Shown here one piece after another: positions 1-32,412 of a DNA stretch of 64,000 nucleotides. The position numbers and the translations under genes were made by a program. How positions within the stretch are numbered: position 1 is the first letter of the stretch; every line of letters starts with the position of its first letter. Under the pieces are notes generated by a model that saw only the letters and a list, made by a program, of their open reading frames with translations, did not search any database and was not told the DNA's origin. Source of the DNA: Tachypleus tridentatus (Eukaryota > Arthropoda > Merostomata > Xiphosura > Limulidae); contig NC_134830.1 in the NCBI RefSeq assembly GCF_004210375.1, positions 65,946,326 through 66,010,325 on the forward strand, given 5' to 3'.

Positions 1-20550
<20,550 letters not shown>

Positions 20551-20557
20551 GGCACAG

Positions 20558-20632
20558 AATATATATATATATAAAGAAGTATTATATATAAACATATATA
20601 TAGGTACATATATATATATATGTACATTGTTC
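20558..20632. repeat. AT-rich dinucleotide tract
   Basis: Interrupted TA repeats just after the NMT stop codon. Part is self-complementary and could fold in the transcript. Confidence 0.85.
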
Positions 20633-20996
20633 CAGTTGCTTTTCCACAGGACTTCTGATCAGTTGTGTAACTGTTGTACAATCCTTTAGTTTACTTCATC
20701 TGTTATACACTGAAATGGACAGACTTTTAGGATGAACGTTTATATGTTTTATAAGAGCTGAATTAAAGCATTTGAAAATAAGTTCTTTCCAACTACGCTG
20801 TTCATAAGCATGTGCATTTTCATGACTTAGGTTTAGAAACTTTAATTACAGAAAATCTTAGGTGGCAAAGTCTTCTGAAAAACCTTGATGTGTTAATATG
20901 AAATCTTGAAAGATGAAAGTTACCTTTGGCAATATGCAAGATTTTTTTTATGTAACAGCTATTTTAATTCATTCAATCCCTGGATGATTTAATGTA

Positions 20997-21002
20997 AATA
21001 AA
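20997..21002 (+). terminator. Candidate polyadenylation signal AATAAA
   Basis: A canonical hexamer about 450 nt after the NMT stop, followed by a T-rich stretch (TTTATTTTTTC). It is the first canonical hexamer I found in the 3' UTR, but usage is unproven. Confidence 0.4.
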
Positions 21003-21524
21003 CCTTTATTTTTTCATACACTATTTAAAGTATGCCATTTAAACTAAAGATGCTTATGGTATATAGAAGTGTGGTTAAACAATAACAGTTAGTCTATTTG
21101 ATGTAATAACTATCATAGTTGCTGTTACAACATTCTAACTTAATTTTGGTTAAGATATAAATTTTTAAGTTAAAGGATGAGAATTTGTTTTTTCCATTGC
21201 ATATGGATATAATAATAATTCAAAGTAATTTAAGGAGAAAAATTCATTGTAATTTTTCTGTGAACAGAAATTTGTACATTCTTTGTATTTGTAAAATTTT
21301 TTTGAACTGTTCTTTGTGTACATTTAATGAAAGCATTTTCTTCAAAATGGAAATTGGTAATATTCTGTTAAACAGTTGTTAAAGATCAAAAATGTTATCA
21401 AATAAAGTAAAAACAATGAAAATTTCTGAAAATATTGGGTACAGCAATAATTATAATAGTCTGATACATTTTTCTGGGTTTCTAATACCTTATTACAGTT
21501 ATATTCTCAATGATTATATTATAC

Positions 21525-21600
21525 AGGGTGTTTGGAAAGTCACTGTGCAGTTTTGTAATCATATACAAATCTAAGTGTGCATTGACTTTACGAACACCCT
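21525..21600. mobile_element. Miniature inverted-repeat element (76 bp), mariner-type ends
   Basis: The left end AGGGTGTTTGGAAAGTCACT is mirrored by the right end, whose reverse complement is AGGGTGTTCGTAAAGTCAAT. The arms are about 24 bp with a 28-nt centre, next to TA dinucleotides. AGGGTGTTCGGAAAGTC-type ends are common among Tc1/mariner elements. It may lie inside the NMT 3' UTR. Confidence 0.75.
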
Positions 21601-22465
21601 ATGCAAGGAGACAGTAAATAACTTAAGTGGACATTTTAAAAGTTTTCAAGCAACATTTTATTAAAATCTCATGATTCAAAGTACCTTTTGTGGATAACTA
21701 ACACATACTAATCAGTTATGTAAAAGGCAAACAGTCTCCTTTATTCGTTATAAAAAATAATTTCCAGTTGTGTCTTCTTTGTACAAGATTAATATAAATA
21801 AAAACGCTATTTAAAAGCAGAATCTGTGGTAACTATCATTTTGCTGAGTTTACAGGCTGAAATTAGAATTGCTTTTAAGACTAATTGGAGATTGATACAT
21901 CGTTGGTTGTTCACAATTATTTTGATTAGTTTGTTCCAAGGTTACAGGCACAAACATTTAAAAAAGTACTCACTACATCCTTGAAGTCATAGCATACCAT
22001 GGTTAAGCACTAAAAAAGTATTATAAATTGTTAAGAAAGGTAATGTGGCATGCTAGTATTCTCTAGAGTGAGCTTGTTAGGAACTTGAAAACCCCCATTG
22101 TTCTTATGTATGTATCTTATTAAATATGTGAGTGAGTAAAAGCTTGCATTGTCATGGCATCTGAGAAAAAAAACAAGTAAAGTTGTACACATAGTATGAA
22201 ATATTCAAGTTAATGAGCAATAACGTTCAGTTTTCTTCTGTCTATACAACTGTGGATTATATGTATAATATATAATTCTGTAATATTACAGTTAGTATAT
22301 TTACCAAATTTATAGTGTAATCAGTTTTTCTAATAGGCTGACTAACAGTTACTAAATAATTATTTTTCCTAAACTCTTCCATGGATAGGGGAGTGGCACA
22401 TGGGCAAGAAATACACCATGTAATTCCTTTGCGTGTTTCCTATCTTCTTGAGGTTGTGGTGGGCA

Positions 22466-22714
22466 GGGTGTGGCCTAGTGATAAACATGCCAGACTCTTA
22501 GTCTAAAGGTTAATGGTTTTCATTCTATCGAGCTCTACACTTTGACATCTTGGGTGCATTACAAAAGCGACAGTCAATTCCAACTTTTTTTTACTAGAGT
22601 AGCCTAAGAGTAGGTAATGTTTGCTATTTACTAACTGCCTTTTCTTTAGTCTGTCAGTTTAAAATTAGGGATACATAATATATATAGCTTTCATGTAACT
22701 TTGCACACATTTTT
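22466..22714 (+). mobile_element. SINE family A, strongly decayed
   Basis: Recognisable order: GTGTGGCCTAGTGATAAACA (A-box area), GACAGTCAATTCCA, AGAGTAGCCTAAGAGT, AACTGCCTTTTCTTTAGTCT, AAATTAGGGA, ending near TAACTTTGCACAC. This is the copy closest to NMT and the only family-A SINE in the first 25 kb. Confidence 0.7.
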
Positions 22715-24535
22715 TAAAGAAGCAAAAATGTTGCAGAAAAGTAATTGTTTTTGTTGTATGTTTCACTTATTTGAAAGAAAAATTATTGTAGTAAGGATAG
22801 TATCAAATTTTATGTTATTAAATTTTTAATGTTTTATTGTGTTTAATAAGACAGAAAACTAAAACTCAGCTATAACTGATAGAATTAAAATGAATGAAAA
22901 CATATTTGTTGAATCTGGAAGACTCAGTAAGCTTTGTGGACAAGCATATTTTAATTTCTCTTGTTTTCTATTACTGTAAGTACTTTTCCTAACTTTAACC
23001 ATTGTGTGACAAATGAGCAACATAAATGATAGAACTGATATATTGTTATTAATATGAAACTGCTTTACTTAGCGATAGATTCATTGAACTTCCATATGCT
23101 TGCTTAAGTTGCAGTGCAAGCTCCATACAATGGAAATAAAAAACACTGCAATAGTTTAATAATGTGTAATTTTTTTAATTCTCAGTGTATGCAATCAAGC
23201 ATATATAACTCATGAGTTTTTGTATGATTTTCTTTTTACCTTACTCATTTGGCATGTGAACTGGAATGAACAATACTCAAATAAAACCTGTTAAAATGGA
23301 ACAAAAAGTCCTGGGTGGCAAGTGTAATACTGTAACTTATCGTACTTTTATTATTTTCTATTAAAGCTTTTGAAACTTGGAATATGTGTAAAAAATTAAT
23401 GTTAAAAGTACAAATACATTTAAAACTGTGGATGAAATCATACGTTAGACTTATGATATTAGGAATTGTGGCATAATTCATTCTTGAATTTACAAACAAT
23501 CTGAAGTGATGATAAACTGATTTTGAAGAAACTAAAACCCTTTTTTGTTAATCAGTACAAAACTAGGCTTGCCAGATCACTATATTAAAGAAATATAAAG
23601 TAGTTCAACATTCACTTTTAGAACAAAATTAAAAATACATCTGTGTATTATGTTTAAAAAAAGTATGTTAGTGATGTGTCGGGATTGATCAGAATAATTT
23701 AAAACAATAAACTGACCAAGTTTAAGGATTATTAAAAGTTATGTTTATAAACACCTACTGTATATGTATTGCAGCTTAATCAAGCATAGTAATGATCAGA
23801 AAGTGGTCTTAGCAAGGCTTTCAGGATAACCTTGGTAAGCGAAATGTGTGGACTTACAAAAACAATCAGGGTGTATGTGCAGGTATTATTATGTGCAGTG
23901 AGTTCATTGTGAATTATCACAAGGTTAAAGTGTGAAGGTGAAACATAAGTTCAAGATCTAAAGTTTCAGTTTAGAAATGTCTGTGATGTTGAAGTAAACA
24001 GAAAATGATGTAACTGTAACTACCATGAAACAGTGCAAATGCAAAATAAACATTTGTTGAGAGATGTTTCTTCTGGTATTGCTTTAAGATGGTTTTAATT
24101 TTGGTATATATCTGTAGTGACTTTTTTGTATTTAGTTTCAAGTTGTGTGGATTACTGTTATGTTATGCGAGATACTTTCAGGATAAAACGTGGATGCTCA
24201 AATTTTGAGTGTAAAATCAAAGTTGAAGTTATGTGTCTTTGTTGTATTATAGTGTATCACGTTTAGCAATTAATGATATATTTATATATAAAAATTGAGT
24301 TGTGGTGTGATTCAGTTACTTTTTTTTAAGTTATGAAAGGTGTTTAAATGACTTCAGTGTATGGAACAACGAAGGAAATGTTTGTTGTGAACTGATGAGC
24401 ATAAATAAAGGAATTTATTACCATATAAAAAACAAAAACTGAGAAACGAAAGGTAGTACGTTATTTCATATATTCAATATTTTATTGGTCTGGAACAAGG
24501 AAAATGATAAATTGATGATTAACTAAATAGTTTTT
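22715..24535. other. No gene seen (NMT downstream or long 3' UTR)
   Basis: AT-rich sequence with intermediate CpG frequency and no recognised coding region or repeat. It could be transcribed 3' UTR if the AATAAA near 24403 is used. Confidence 0.6.
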
Positions 24536-24539
24536 AAAA

Positions 24540-24970
24540 ATATGCACGTTTTTTTTTATTCATTGAATATCACGTTATTTTTTTTGGTTCGCTCATCACA
24601 ACACATTGTGCTTTTTAATTCACTGATTATTACGTGGAACAATATATTTTTTGATTCACTGACCATCATATGGGACACTAGTGTATTTTTAACTCGCATC
24701 CTGCAGTGGCACAACAGTAAGTTTAGAGTTTTACAACGCTAGAAACCAGGTTTTGATACCTGTGGTGGGCACAGCACAGATAGACCCATTGTACAGCTTA
24801 GAACTTAATATTACAAGCAAATGAATGAACAAACTATCACATGGTACCTCGGGGTATTTTTAACTCACTGACTAACAAGTGTTACATCACTGTTTTGTTT
24901 TTAATTCCCAAGCTGTCACATGGTATACCAGTGTATTTTTTTTAATTCACAGACCGTCCTATGGCCTAAC
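24540..24970 (+). repeat. Minisatellite, about 40-bp unit, split by a SINE
   Basis: About eight degenerate units of the form TTTTTAATTCACTGACCATC, ACATGGTACACCAGTGTATT. The array is interrupted between 24697 and 24834 by a B-family SINE: TTTTAACTCGC before it and ACTATCACATGG after it together rebuild one unit. Confidence 0.75.
24697..24834 (+). mobile_element. SINE family B, inserted in minisatellite
   Basis: Contains CAACGCTAGAAACCAGG, TTTTGATACCTGTGGTGGGC, ACAGATAGACCCATTGTACA and an AAATGAATGAACAAAC tail. Family B is a short tRNA-derived SINE with a B-box-like GGTTTCGATACC and the AGATAGCCC...GTAGCTTTG 3' end shared with family A. Confidence 0.85.
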
Positions 24971-25255
24971 ATAATTTTTCAATATCTAAATGCTATTATC
25001 AGTATTCATTAATTCAGCCTTTAAGACAAAACCATACTTCACCTTTTAGTTGTATGTAGACAAGCTACGATTACGAACTTTGACACCTACATTACTATTT
25101 GCTTGCTGTGTAATTAAACAGTGTACGGCTATAATGCTGTACAAGTTTTTCTGATTTTTAAGTTTGTTTTATCAGTTGATGATTTTCATTACTGATTTCC
25201 AGAGATTTTCAAGAGTTTGTTGTGTACATGTTCGTAGAATGATCCACATCTATTA

Positions 25256-25500
25256 GGCCCGGTATGGCCAAGTGGTAAGAGCGCTTCACCTGCAATTCTA
25301 GGGCCTCGTTACACCAAAGATGCTCTCTTTTTCTACCATGCGAGCGTTATAATATTATGTTCAATCCGATTGTTCTTTGGTAAAAGAGTAGCTTAAGAGT
25401 TCGTGGTGGGTGGTGAGGACTAGCTTTCTTCGGTCTAGTCTTTCACTGCTGAATTAGGGACAGATAGCCCTCGAGTAGCTTTGCAAAATTCAAACCAAAC
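25256..25500 (+). mobile_element. SINE family A
   Basis: The head GGCCCGGTATGGCCAAGTGG (A box) is intact, but the B-box region is altered (GGCCTCGTTACACC). The body includes AAAAGAGTAGCTTAAGAGTT and the tail CCTCGAGTAGCTTTGC. Related to a tRNA gene but no longer foldable as one. Confidence 0.9.
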
Positions 25501-25721
25501 CGCATTTATTAGTGGCAAAAAAATATCTGTACATTGGGACGGTAGATGGATCATAAAAGTGATGATAAAATCCCATTATTTAATTCAGTTAACCCAATAA
25601 TTGCTGATTAGGATTATTGAATATGCATTTCTCAACTCTGTTGCATCAAATCAATATATATTACTCAGATGTAACTGGTAATCTTTAACTAAATAAAAAG
25701 AAAACTTAAAACTCCAATTTA

Positions 25722-25756
<35 letters not shown>
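25722..25756. repeat. (TG)n(TA)n microsatellite
   Basis: A compound dinucleotide repeat: TG from 25722, switching to TA at about 25743. Confidence 0.95.
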
Positions 25757-26333
25757 CCACTAGATTGTCAACTATTATCCCGCTATTAGGAAAATATTAG
25801 TGTACAATTATTGAACTTTGGAAGTAGTTAAAGTAACATGATTAAACAAGGCAGTTTTCTCTGCACATGCGGATTTTATACATCTTATTATATATGGGTT
25901 TTTGGTTTTTTTACAAAACAAACGAAACCCCGGGGGAAGAGCAAAGTGTTGTATTCCTAACGAACCCTCCCTTTCTGAAATATTCAATGGATTCAACATG
26001 TGAACTAGTTGAAAAATAATGGTAAAAATATCTCGTGCTTAATAGCATCTAATACACTGATGAAATATGCTATTTCTAATAATGATTCGGTAAAGACTTG
26101 TATCGCTTCGCGGGTGAAAACAATTAATACACGAATATTTTGAGGGAACATTGGAATGATGTTTATTTGTTCTGAAAAAGAGAAAAACAACAGTATATCA
26201 TTACATTCAAGGCAGGAAAACATTGATAAATTACATTTGAATTATCAGTAGTATGTTACGAAATATGTTTCTGTTTCGTCTTTTAAGGGAAGAATGGAAT
26301 CCATGTCACATAAGAAAGGTCAACTGACGTTTT
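25757..26333. other. No gene seen
   Basis: The open frames here (63 and 72 aa on the minus strand) show no domain and no intron or promoter context. I see nothing supported. Confidence 0.6.
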
Positions 26334-26643
26334 AAACTGTACCTGATGTAAGGCCCAGCATGGCCAGGTGGGTTAAGGCGTGCGACTCGTAATCTGAGGG
26401 TCGCAGGTTCATGTCCCTATCGCGCCAAACATGCTCGCCCTTTCAGCCGTGGGGGTGTTATAAAGTGACGGTCAATCCCACTATTCGTTAGTAAAAGAGT
26501 AGCCCAAAAGTTGGAGGTGGGTGGTGATGACTAGCTGCCTTCCCTCTAGTCTTACACTGCAAAATTAGGGACGGCTAGCGCAGATAGCCCTCGAGTACCT
26601 TTGCGCGAAATTAAAAAACAAACAAACAAACTGTACCTAATGT
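26334..26643 (+). mobile_element. SINE family A, full length with 16-bp TSD
   Basis: The element body is about 26352-26627. It is flanked by AAACTGTACCTGATGT (26334-26349) and AAACTGTACCTAATGT (26628-26643), a 16-bp target-site duplication with one mismatch. It has the A-box region GGCCAGGTGGGTTAAGGC, the anticodon-like CTCGTAA, then GCTCGCCCTTTCAGCCGTGG, AAAGAGTAGCCCAAAAGTTG and the AAACAAAC tail. This is a good reference copy for the family. Confidence 0.95.
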
Positions 26644-27423
26644 GATGCACATTTGTTGTTTGTCGATGTTAAAATTTATATATTGTGTTATTTGTTCACA
26701 TCAAACTTAAATGTGTAGATACGAAAGGGTTTATCTCAAGAAAACCATTGGTCATGGATTCCCGTGTACTCTGTTGTGATTGTGTTATGTGTTTATATTT
26801 GGGGAAAAAAGTATTCTAAGAGTGGTGGAATCGTAATTCATAACTAGGGTAAAGAAAGATGTATTTTTTTATTTTAACTCTACGAAGACTGGCAAAATAA
26901 GTTAAAAGTTCAGAATTATCACTTGGAAGTGATAATGCATTATTCAATAATTTAAAGTAGATGTGTTTGTTAGTCCTCGATCTTCTTCCGTGATTTTGAA
27001 TTCAGATCTATCAGGCATGGTTTAATCATCTAGGAATAGTTCTTTTTTCTCTTAAAATGCATAATTTCCTAGCTCTAAATATAGATAATTCAATAACCAC
27101 TATAGGTCGCGTTAGGATTTCGTCACGTTCCTCTTTCATCACATGATGTACGTTAGGGGCGTGTCTTATCATGGTAATCAATGTGATAAGCATCTAGATA
27201 CAGAAGTTTTACCAACGGTTAGTTTCTACGTTTGGCAGTTTTGTCTATAATTTATTATTTATTTTACTAATATTTTCGTATTTAAGTACTTCATAGTTTA
27301 CAGTGGTTTCCAAGTTCTCGGATTTGATCAACTAAATAACAAGTGGCAAGAAAAATCAAATAAAGTTAATATGTATCTATTTTGTTATATTATTTGGAAT
27401 TTAATGATTTTGATAAAGACATA
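26644..27423. other. No gene seen
   Basis: AT-rich intergenic DNA with normal CpG frequency. I see no coding, RNA or repeat feature. Confidence 0.6.
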
Positions 27424-27451
27424 AAGACAAGTACTACTTAGTACTTGTCTT
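27424..27451. repeat. Near-perfect 28-nt palindrome
   Basis: AAGACAAGTACTA, two bases, then TAGTACTTGTCTT: a 13-bp perfect stem. The flanks AATAAAG.../...CCTTTATT extend the symmetry with a small bulge. Confidence 0.85.
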
Positions 27452-27577
27452 CCTTTATTGAATGATTAATTGTTGGTAGAAACACTTTGTTAGAAATTCT
27501 GATTTTTTTGTACAAAAACTTATAATGTTTTACTGAAAGTTTGCTGAATTTCGTGAAGATTCATAAATCGTATCACT

Positions 27578-27690
27578 GTATCTCCCGCTGGGACAACGAT
27601 ATCTTTACAGACAACGCCAAAATATGGGGTTCAATTCCACACAGTAGATACAACAGAGAGCTAAATGTGGCTTTATCCTGAAAAACATAT
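27578..27690 (+). mobile_element. SINE family C (B-related), decayed
   Basis: Matches the copy at 43950: AACGCCAAAATATGGGGTTC, AATTCC, and the tail AAATGTGGCTTTATCCTGA. Confidence 0.65.
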
Positions 27691-30588
27691 TGCTGTATCG
27701 CTAAACCTTTAGAATGCATACAGTCTATGTACTTTTAATAATTACCAGCATATGTAGTAAGACTGTTTAGATTCATAACTGGTAAAACAGTAATTCTACA
27801 ATTGCTATAAAATCAATAAATGAATGGTATAAATGGTTTGTTAACTTTCAAGAGCCCTCACCCCACGGTGTAGCATGAGTATATATGGCAGTAAACACGA
27901 AACACATTTTCTACGACATCAATATTTTCTGCCTGACTTATTCTTTTTATACTTAATGTTTAGAAATTTTACCTAATTTGGTTATGTTCCCCGCACTGTG
28001 TACATGTGTTTTCAACAACGAAAATAACTCTCTTTCGGCCTTTTTCTTGCAACTGTTCCCAACTTTGGTACCCCCAAATAAGATAAATTTGCTCCTCTCC
28101 CAAAACATATTTTTTTGAGGCTGTACTTTCAGAATCGCTCCCTCTCTTTTGATAAGCAATATTTTTGGTATTTGATATTTTGGTGCTTAACTGTAGAATT
28201 ACCATTAGAATCTGAATCACTTCAGAGTTTTGAACGTGTTTGTAAACTATGCAGCAAGTTACTTGTGAAGTCATGGAATTGTTTGTTGAAGACTTTCTAA
28301 TAACGTGTTACAAGAAAAGTAAACAGAAGTTTCACCGATACTATAATTAATCCTGGTAACTTCTGCTCTGATAAGCTTCGTGTTTTACTTTTTAAAGGAG
28401 TGAGCTAATTCAGTTCTTTACGCCCAGTGTTGTAACAGACAAATCATAAAATAACTCAATAACGTGCATCATTTAGAAGCCCTCTCTTCCCTCGTGGTAA
28501 ATAATATGAAAACGAGGTGACAGTGTGAAAGTTTATATCAAATATCGCTTATGTTTATTCTTTTATGATTCACTAAAAGTATATTCTAACCGTCTGTTCA
28601 ATCCTTGTTATCCTCTTGTAAAACGTAACTAAATTAAAAAAAAAAACAACTTCTATATTCGTTGACTAGGTGATTACATGACTATCACATGAAGGCCGTA
28701 GCAAAAATACAAGATATAGAGTACTTACAGCTACTCAGTATTTATAAATTCGTTAGGATACTTTATATTTTGGGGGACATTGAGCTGAGAAAGTTTCGGA
28801 ATCCCTGACCTGGAGAATCTAGTCTGTGGCATGTTTTTGAATTTAACCTGTAGCTTGATAGCCATATTTAACCTAGCTCTTTAATCCAGGATTATTTTAT
28901 CAAAACAAGTGCGAAACAGTTCTGTAAAACCGCTACTATATGTGTTTGTTCTAACGTCTGATACCGAATATCAACACTATAATATGTAAAATACATGCGA
29001 TCAAACATTTCAAGGAAGCCTCTTTCTTTTCTAGCAAAATATTAGATTATTCACGGAATAATCGAGTGTTATAATTGTGCTGTATTAGAAATCTCTTTTT
29101 TTTTATTTAAAAAAGTAACAGCAATTTGTTTGAAGCAAAAAGTACACTGACAATTTTCAACTGCAGTACTGTTTATATGTTTAAATCTATATGTCAGTGT
29201 GTCAGGAAAAAAATCTTGTTAGAATTTCAAACTGACACAAATAATTGTAAATTTGGTAAATTTTTCGTAAACAGTTGCAATGTGTGTATTTGTGTTCAGT
29301 TAGGATCCTAAATTATTCGTTCATTAAGGAAGTGGGTCATTGACGTCATTTACGGCCAACCGTAGTCAACAGAGCTGTAGTGTGCTTGGCGGTATAGTTT
29401 TGGATATCCAAGTCGTGAACAAGACGCTGGATTACCAATATTTATAGAGATTACTCAAGAAGTATCAGGCCATGCCTCTCACCGCAAAGACAGAACCGAT
29501 ATCTCAATAATATGACCCGAAGAAGACATTTTCTGAAACTGTTACACTGTAGTTTGTATGGCTAGAAATAGATTTAATCTAGGACGTTATTACGACCAGA
29601 ATAATTACCACGTCAACAACTTCCACGAGTCCGGCAATGTCTGTCAAATCTTAGATAACAAACACTTTTCTTTCGTTCTGGATCCGTTTCGACAACGAAG
29701 GAAGAGGGGAATCCCAAATGATGCATGTTATTGAGTGATTTTATGATTTGTCTGTTACAACACTGAATGAGTTTATGATCACCATTGAAGCACGTGGAGA
29801 CAGTCCAGAGAGTATTAGTTCTAGTCAGCAGCCGAACTTAACACGTTGAAGGTTTGGAGTGTCATTAGGTAATAGTGACGTGAATGCTCTAGTTTTTAGG
29901 GGTCTTGGTCTTTTGATGGTGTCAATGAACTTGATTTAATTTTAAGATATTACGATGCCCTTCCCTCAGTGCGTGTATCAGTATCCACATTAGGTAAGAA
30001 AATGGTATAGTCAATAATTTCACCGTACTGTAACCTTACAGAATATATTTAACCAGCTTTGGCTCTAGGTTTCAAGCCAGCCTGATACGTGGATCAACAG
30101 AGAAACGTCAAACATTTCCCACAGCTTTAGTCAGGGTCTCGTGCACGTATTCGCAATCGACGTTGCAATGCTACGTGCGTCGTTTCCTATAAAGGTTGCA
30201 TAATTGTTGTGAAAAACATAAATATTTAGTGCAATTAAGACAAGGTGCTACTTCAAACATACCTGTTTGACTCTACTGGTATCTTAAATGACTTTATTTA
30301 TTTGACTACTGTTGGTATTTTAAGTGTCTGTTGTGGAGCCGTTTAGTATTCATAGTTTGCGGTGTTAGGCTTTTGCCTCAGTAAGATAATAAATTACATT
30401 TTTGTTAATAGTTTGCAAGTTATAACTTACCTACTAGTGAAATATATTTGAATAGCGTGTATATAAAATAATACTTAAATCCTATCTTTGTACGTTGAAA
30501 TTAATTACACCTCATTATTCCATATAAACTGATATTTTATCTTACCCATTTTAAACAGTATTTTAATTTATCTGTGTTCGATGAAACT
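27691..30588. other. Intergenic block, no gene recognised
   Basis: 2.9 kb with several short open frames (up to 101 aa at 27969-28274, minus) but no recognisable domain. CpG is frequent, for example 18 in 29341-29700, in contrast to the NMT introns. No SINE or transposase motif recognised. Confidence 0.6.
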
Positions 30589-30865
30589 GGGCCTGGCATG
30601 GCCTAGCGCGTTAAGGCGTGCACTTCGTAATCCGAGGGTCGCGGGTTTGCGCCCGAGTCGCACCAAAACATGCTCGCCCTCCCAGCCGTGGGGCGTTATA
30701 ATGTGACGGTCAATCCCACTTTTCGTTGGTAAAAGAGTAGCCCAAGAGTTGGCGGTGGGTGGTGATGACTAGCTGCTTTCCCTCCAGTCTTACCCTGCTA
30801 AATTAGGGACGGCTAGCGCAGAAAGCCCTTGTGTAGCTTCGTGCGAAATTAAAAATCAAACAAAC
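30589..30865 (+). mobile_element. SINE family A, full length
   Basis: Head GGGCCTGGCATGGCCTAGCG, B-box region GGTTTGCGCCC, body AATCCCACTTTTCGTTGGTA and AAGAGTAGCCCAAGAGTTGG, tail TAGCTTCGTGCGAAATT plus a CAAACAAAC-type end. Confidence 0.95.
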
Positions 30866-31214
30866 ATTTTCTATTAACCATATTTTTGTGTATACCCGAT
30901 TCGATTTTATTAGTCATCAGTATCTCTACCAACTTACTCTCAAATTGAAATTATTTTTGGCAGGATTAGAATAAAATACTCTATGATAATTTGGGCGTGG
31001 TCAAATATATCAGTTGAAGGAATTTGAACTTCTTTGAGTCAAAAACTGCAATAGATCTCAAATATGTCAAAATATGACGGAGCTATGAGCTAAAATGCCA
31101 TAATTGAGAAAAAAAAAAAACACAACTCAGAGCCATTCTGTGAACCGTTTTGCCGCAGCTAAAATCTTTGTTGCCAATGCTTGAGAATTTGATTGTTGTT
31201 AAGGGGAATAAGTG
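30866..31214. other. No gene seen
   Basis: AT-rich intergenic sequence, no recognised feature. Confidence 0.6.
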
Positions 31215-31290
31215 TTTGTGCTGTGGCCTCTGCGGATCTCGAAACCAGAATTAATGCTCTATAAATCCTCAAAGTTATTGCTAAGCCACG
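31215..31290 (-). mobile_element. SINE family B fragment, weak
   Basis: On the minus strand GGTTTCGAGATCC and neighbouring positions resemble the B-family GGTTTCGATACCC...GGGCAGAGCAC region. Ends uncertain. Confidence 0.4.
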
Positions 31291-31337
31291 GAAGGGGAAG
31301 CACGTGTCCTGTTATCACACACACACAAAAAAACAAT

Positions 31338-31486
31338 AACTCCTACTCCGCGCTTTGGTATCGTGAATGTTGTAACAAAAGTTGGCGATGGGTGCTGTTG
31401 ACCAGCTGTTTTACCTTTAATCTGTCAGTTATAAATTATGAACGGTTACTGCAAATAGCATTTTAGTAGCTCTGGAATATCCAAAA
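31338..31486 (+). mobile_element. SINE family A, 3' half, decayed
   Basis: CGCTTTGGTATCGTGAA, AAGTTGGCGATGGGTGCTG, ACCAGCTGTTTTACCTTTAA and CTGCAAATAGCATTTTAGTA follow the family-A body order. The head is absent. Confidence 0.6.
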
Positions 31487-31635
31487 GCACACAAAGTTCT
31501 CTCTACTATTTTATACGAAAAATTACTCATAAATGATTTGTTTATTACGCTCTCTTCGGCTGAACAACTGAAGTTTGTAATTCGAGCTTCATCCGTTTGG
31601 TACAAAATTACGTGAATTGGCTATCTATGCTACTT

Positions 31636-31706
31636 CTGCCACACGTATCAAAACCCGGTTTTAGGCGTTGTAAGCCTTCTGACTTACAGCTGAACCACTA
31701 GGGAGG
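31636..31706 (-). mobile_element. SINE family B, 5' fragment
   Basis: The minus strand carries the sequence corresponding to CTTACAACGCCTAAAACCGG and GGTTTTGATACGT, the head of family B. Confidence 0.65.
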
Positions 31707-32056
31707 GTAATTTCAGCAGAACTGTGGTTAAATAATTCGTAAATATTAGCGTTCAGTATATTAATTTTGAAATAAAAAGTATATTAAAACGAAGGAAACA
31801 AAATATTTTAATTGTACAGTATTTCGGTCATTTGTTTGAGCAGCTTTGTATTAAGTAATCTGTACTTGTGTACTTCAGTATCAATAAGTTTCATGTTCTA
31901 CAAGATGAAACTTCTTATATATATAAGTGTGAAACTAATATAAATATAAATGCACTTACTGGATGGAAGCGAGCGATCATAATTATAATTATCTATAGAT
32001 GACGTTCTACAAAAGATCCAAAGCCGCTCCTTACCATCTTTGAACAAAGATGGTTT

Positions 32057-32280
32057 GTTTGTTTGTTTGTTTTGGAATTTCGCACAAAGCTACTCGAGGG
32101 CTATCTGTGCTACCCGTCCCTAATTTAGCAGTGTAAGACTAGAGGGAAGGCAGCTAGTCATCACCACTCACCGTCAACGCTTGGGCTACTCTTTTACCAA
32201 CTAATAGTGGGATTGACCATCACATTATAACGCCCACACGGCTGGGAGGGCGAGCATGTTTGGCGCGACTCAGGCGCGAG
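32057..32280 (-). mobile_element. SINE family A, 5'-truncated, 14-bp perfect TSD
   Basis: Runs from TTTGTTTG to GGCGCGACTCAGGCGCGAG, lacking the A-box head. It is flanked by AACAAAGATGGTTT at 32043-32056 and 32281-32294, identical over 14 bp. The exact duplication next to a truncated 5' end shows insertion by target-primed reverse transcription. Confidence 0.95.
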
Positions 32281-32302
32281 AACAAAGATGGTTTAATGAG
32301 CG

Positions 32303-32412
32303 TGTATTTTTATAGCAAAGCCACATCGGGCTATCTGTTGAGTTCACCGAATCGAACCCCTCATTTTACTATCTTAAATCCATAAACTTACCGCTGTACC
32401 AAAGGGAAACAG
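32303..32412 (-). mobile_element. SINE family C (B-related)
   Basis: Minus-strand counterpart of the 43950 copy: AGCAAAGCCACATCGGGCTA, TCGAACCCCTCATTTTA, ATAAACTTACCGCTGTACC. Confidence 0.75.

Larger units (their letters stand above)
20551..21406 (+). other. Putative NMT 3' UTR
   Basis: Sequence after the stop codon, including an AT dinucleotide tract (20558-20632) and AATAAA hexamers at 20997-21002 and 21401-21406. The true cleavage site cannot be set from sequence alone; further AATAAA motifs occur at about 23136 and 24403. Confidence 0.5.

Noticed and set aside
27969..28274. 101-aa minus-strand open frame
   Set aside because: Overlaps another frame, no recognised domain, no homologous exon structure seen.
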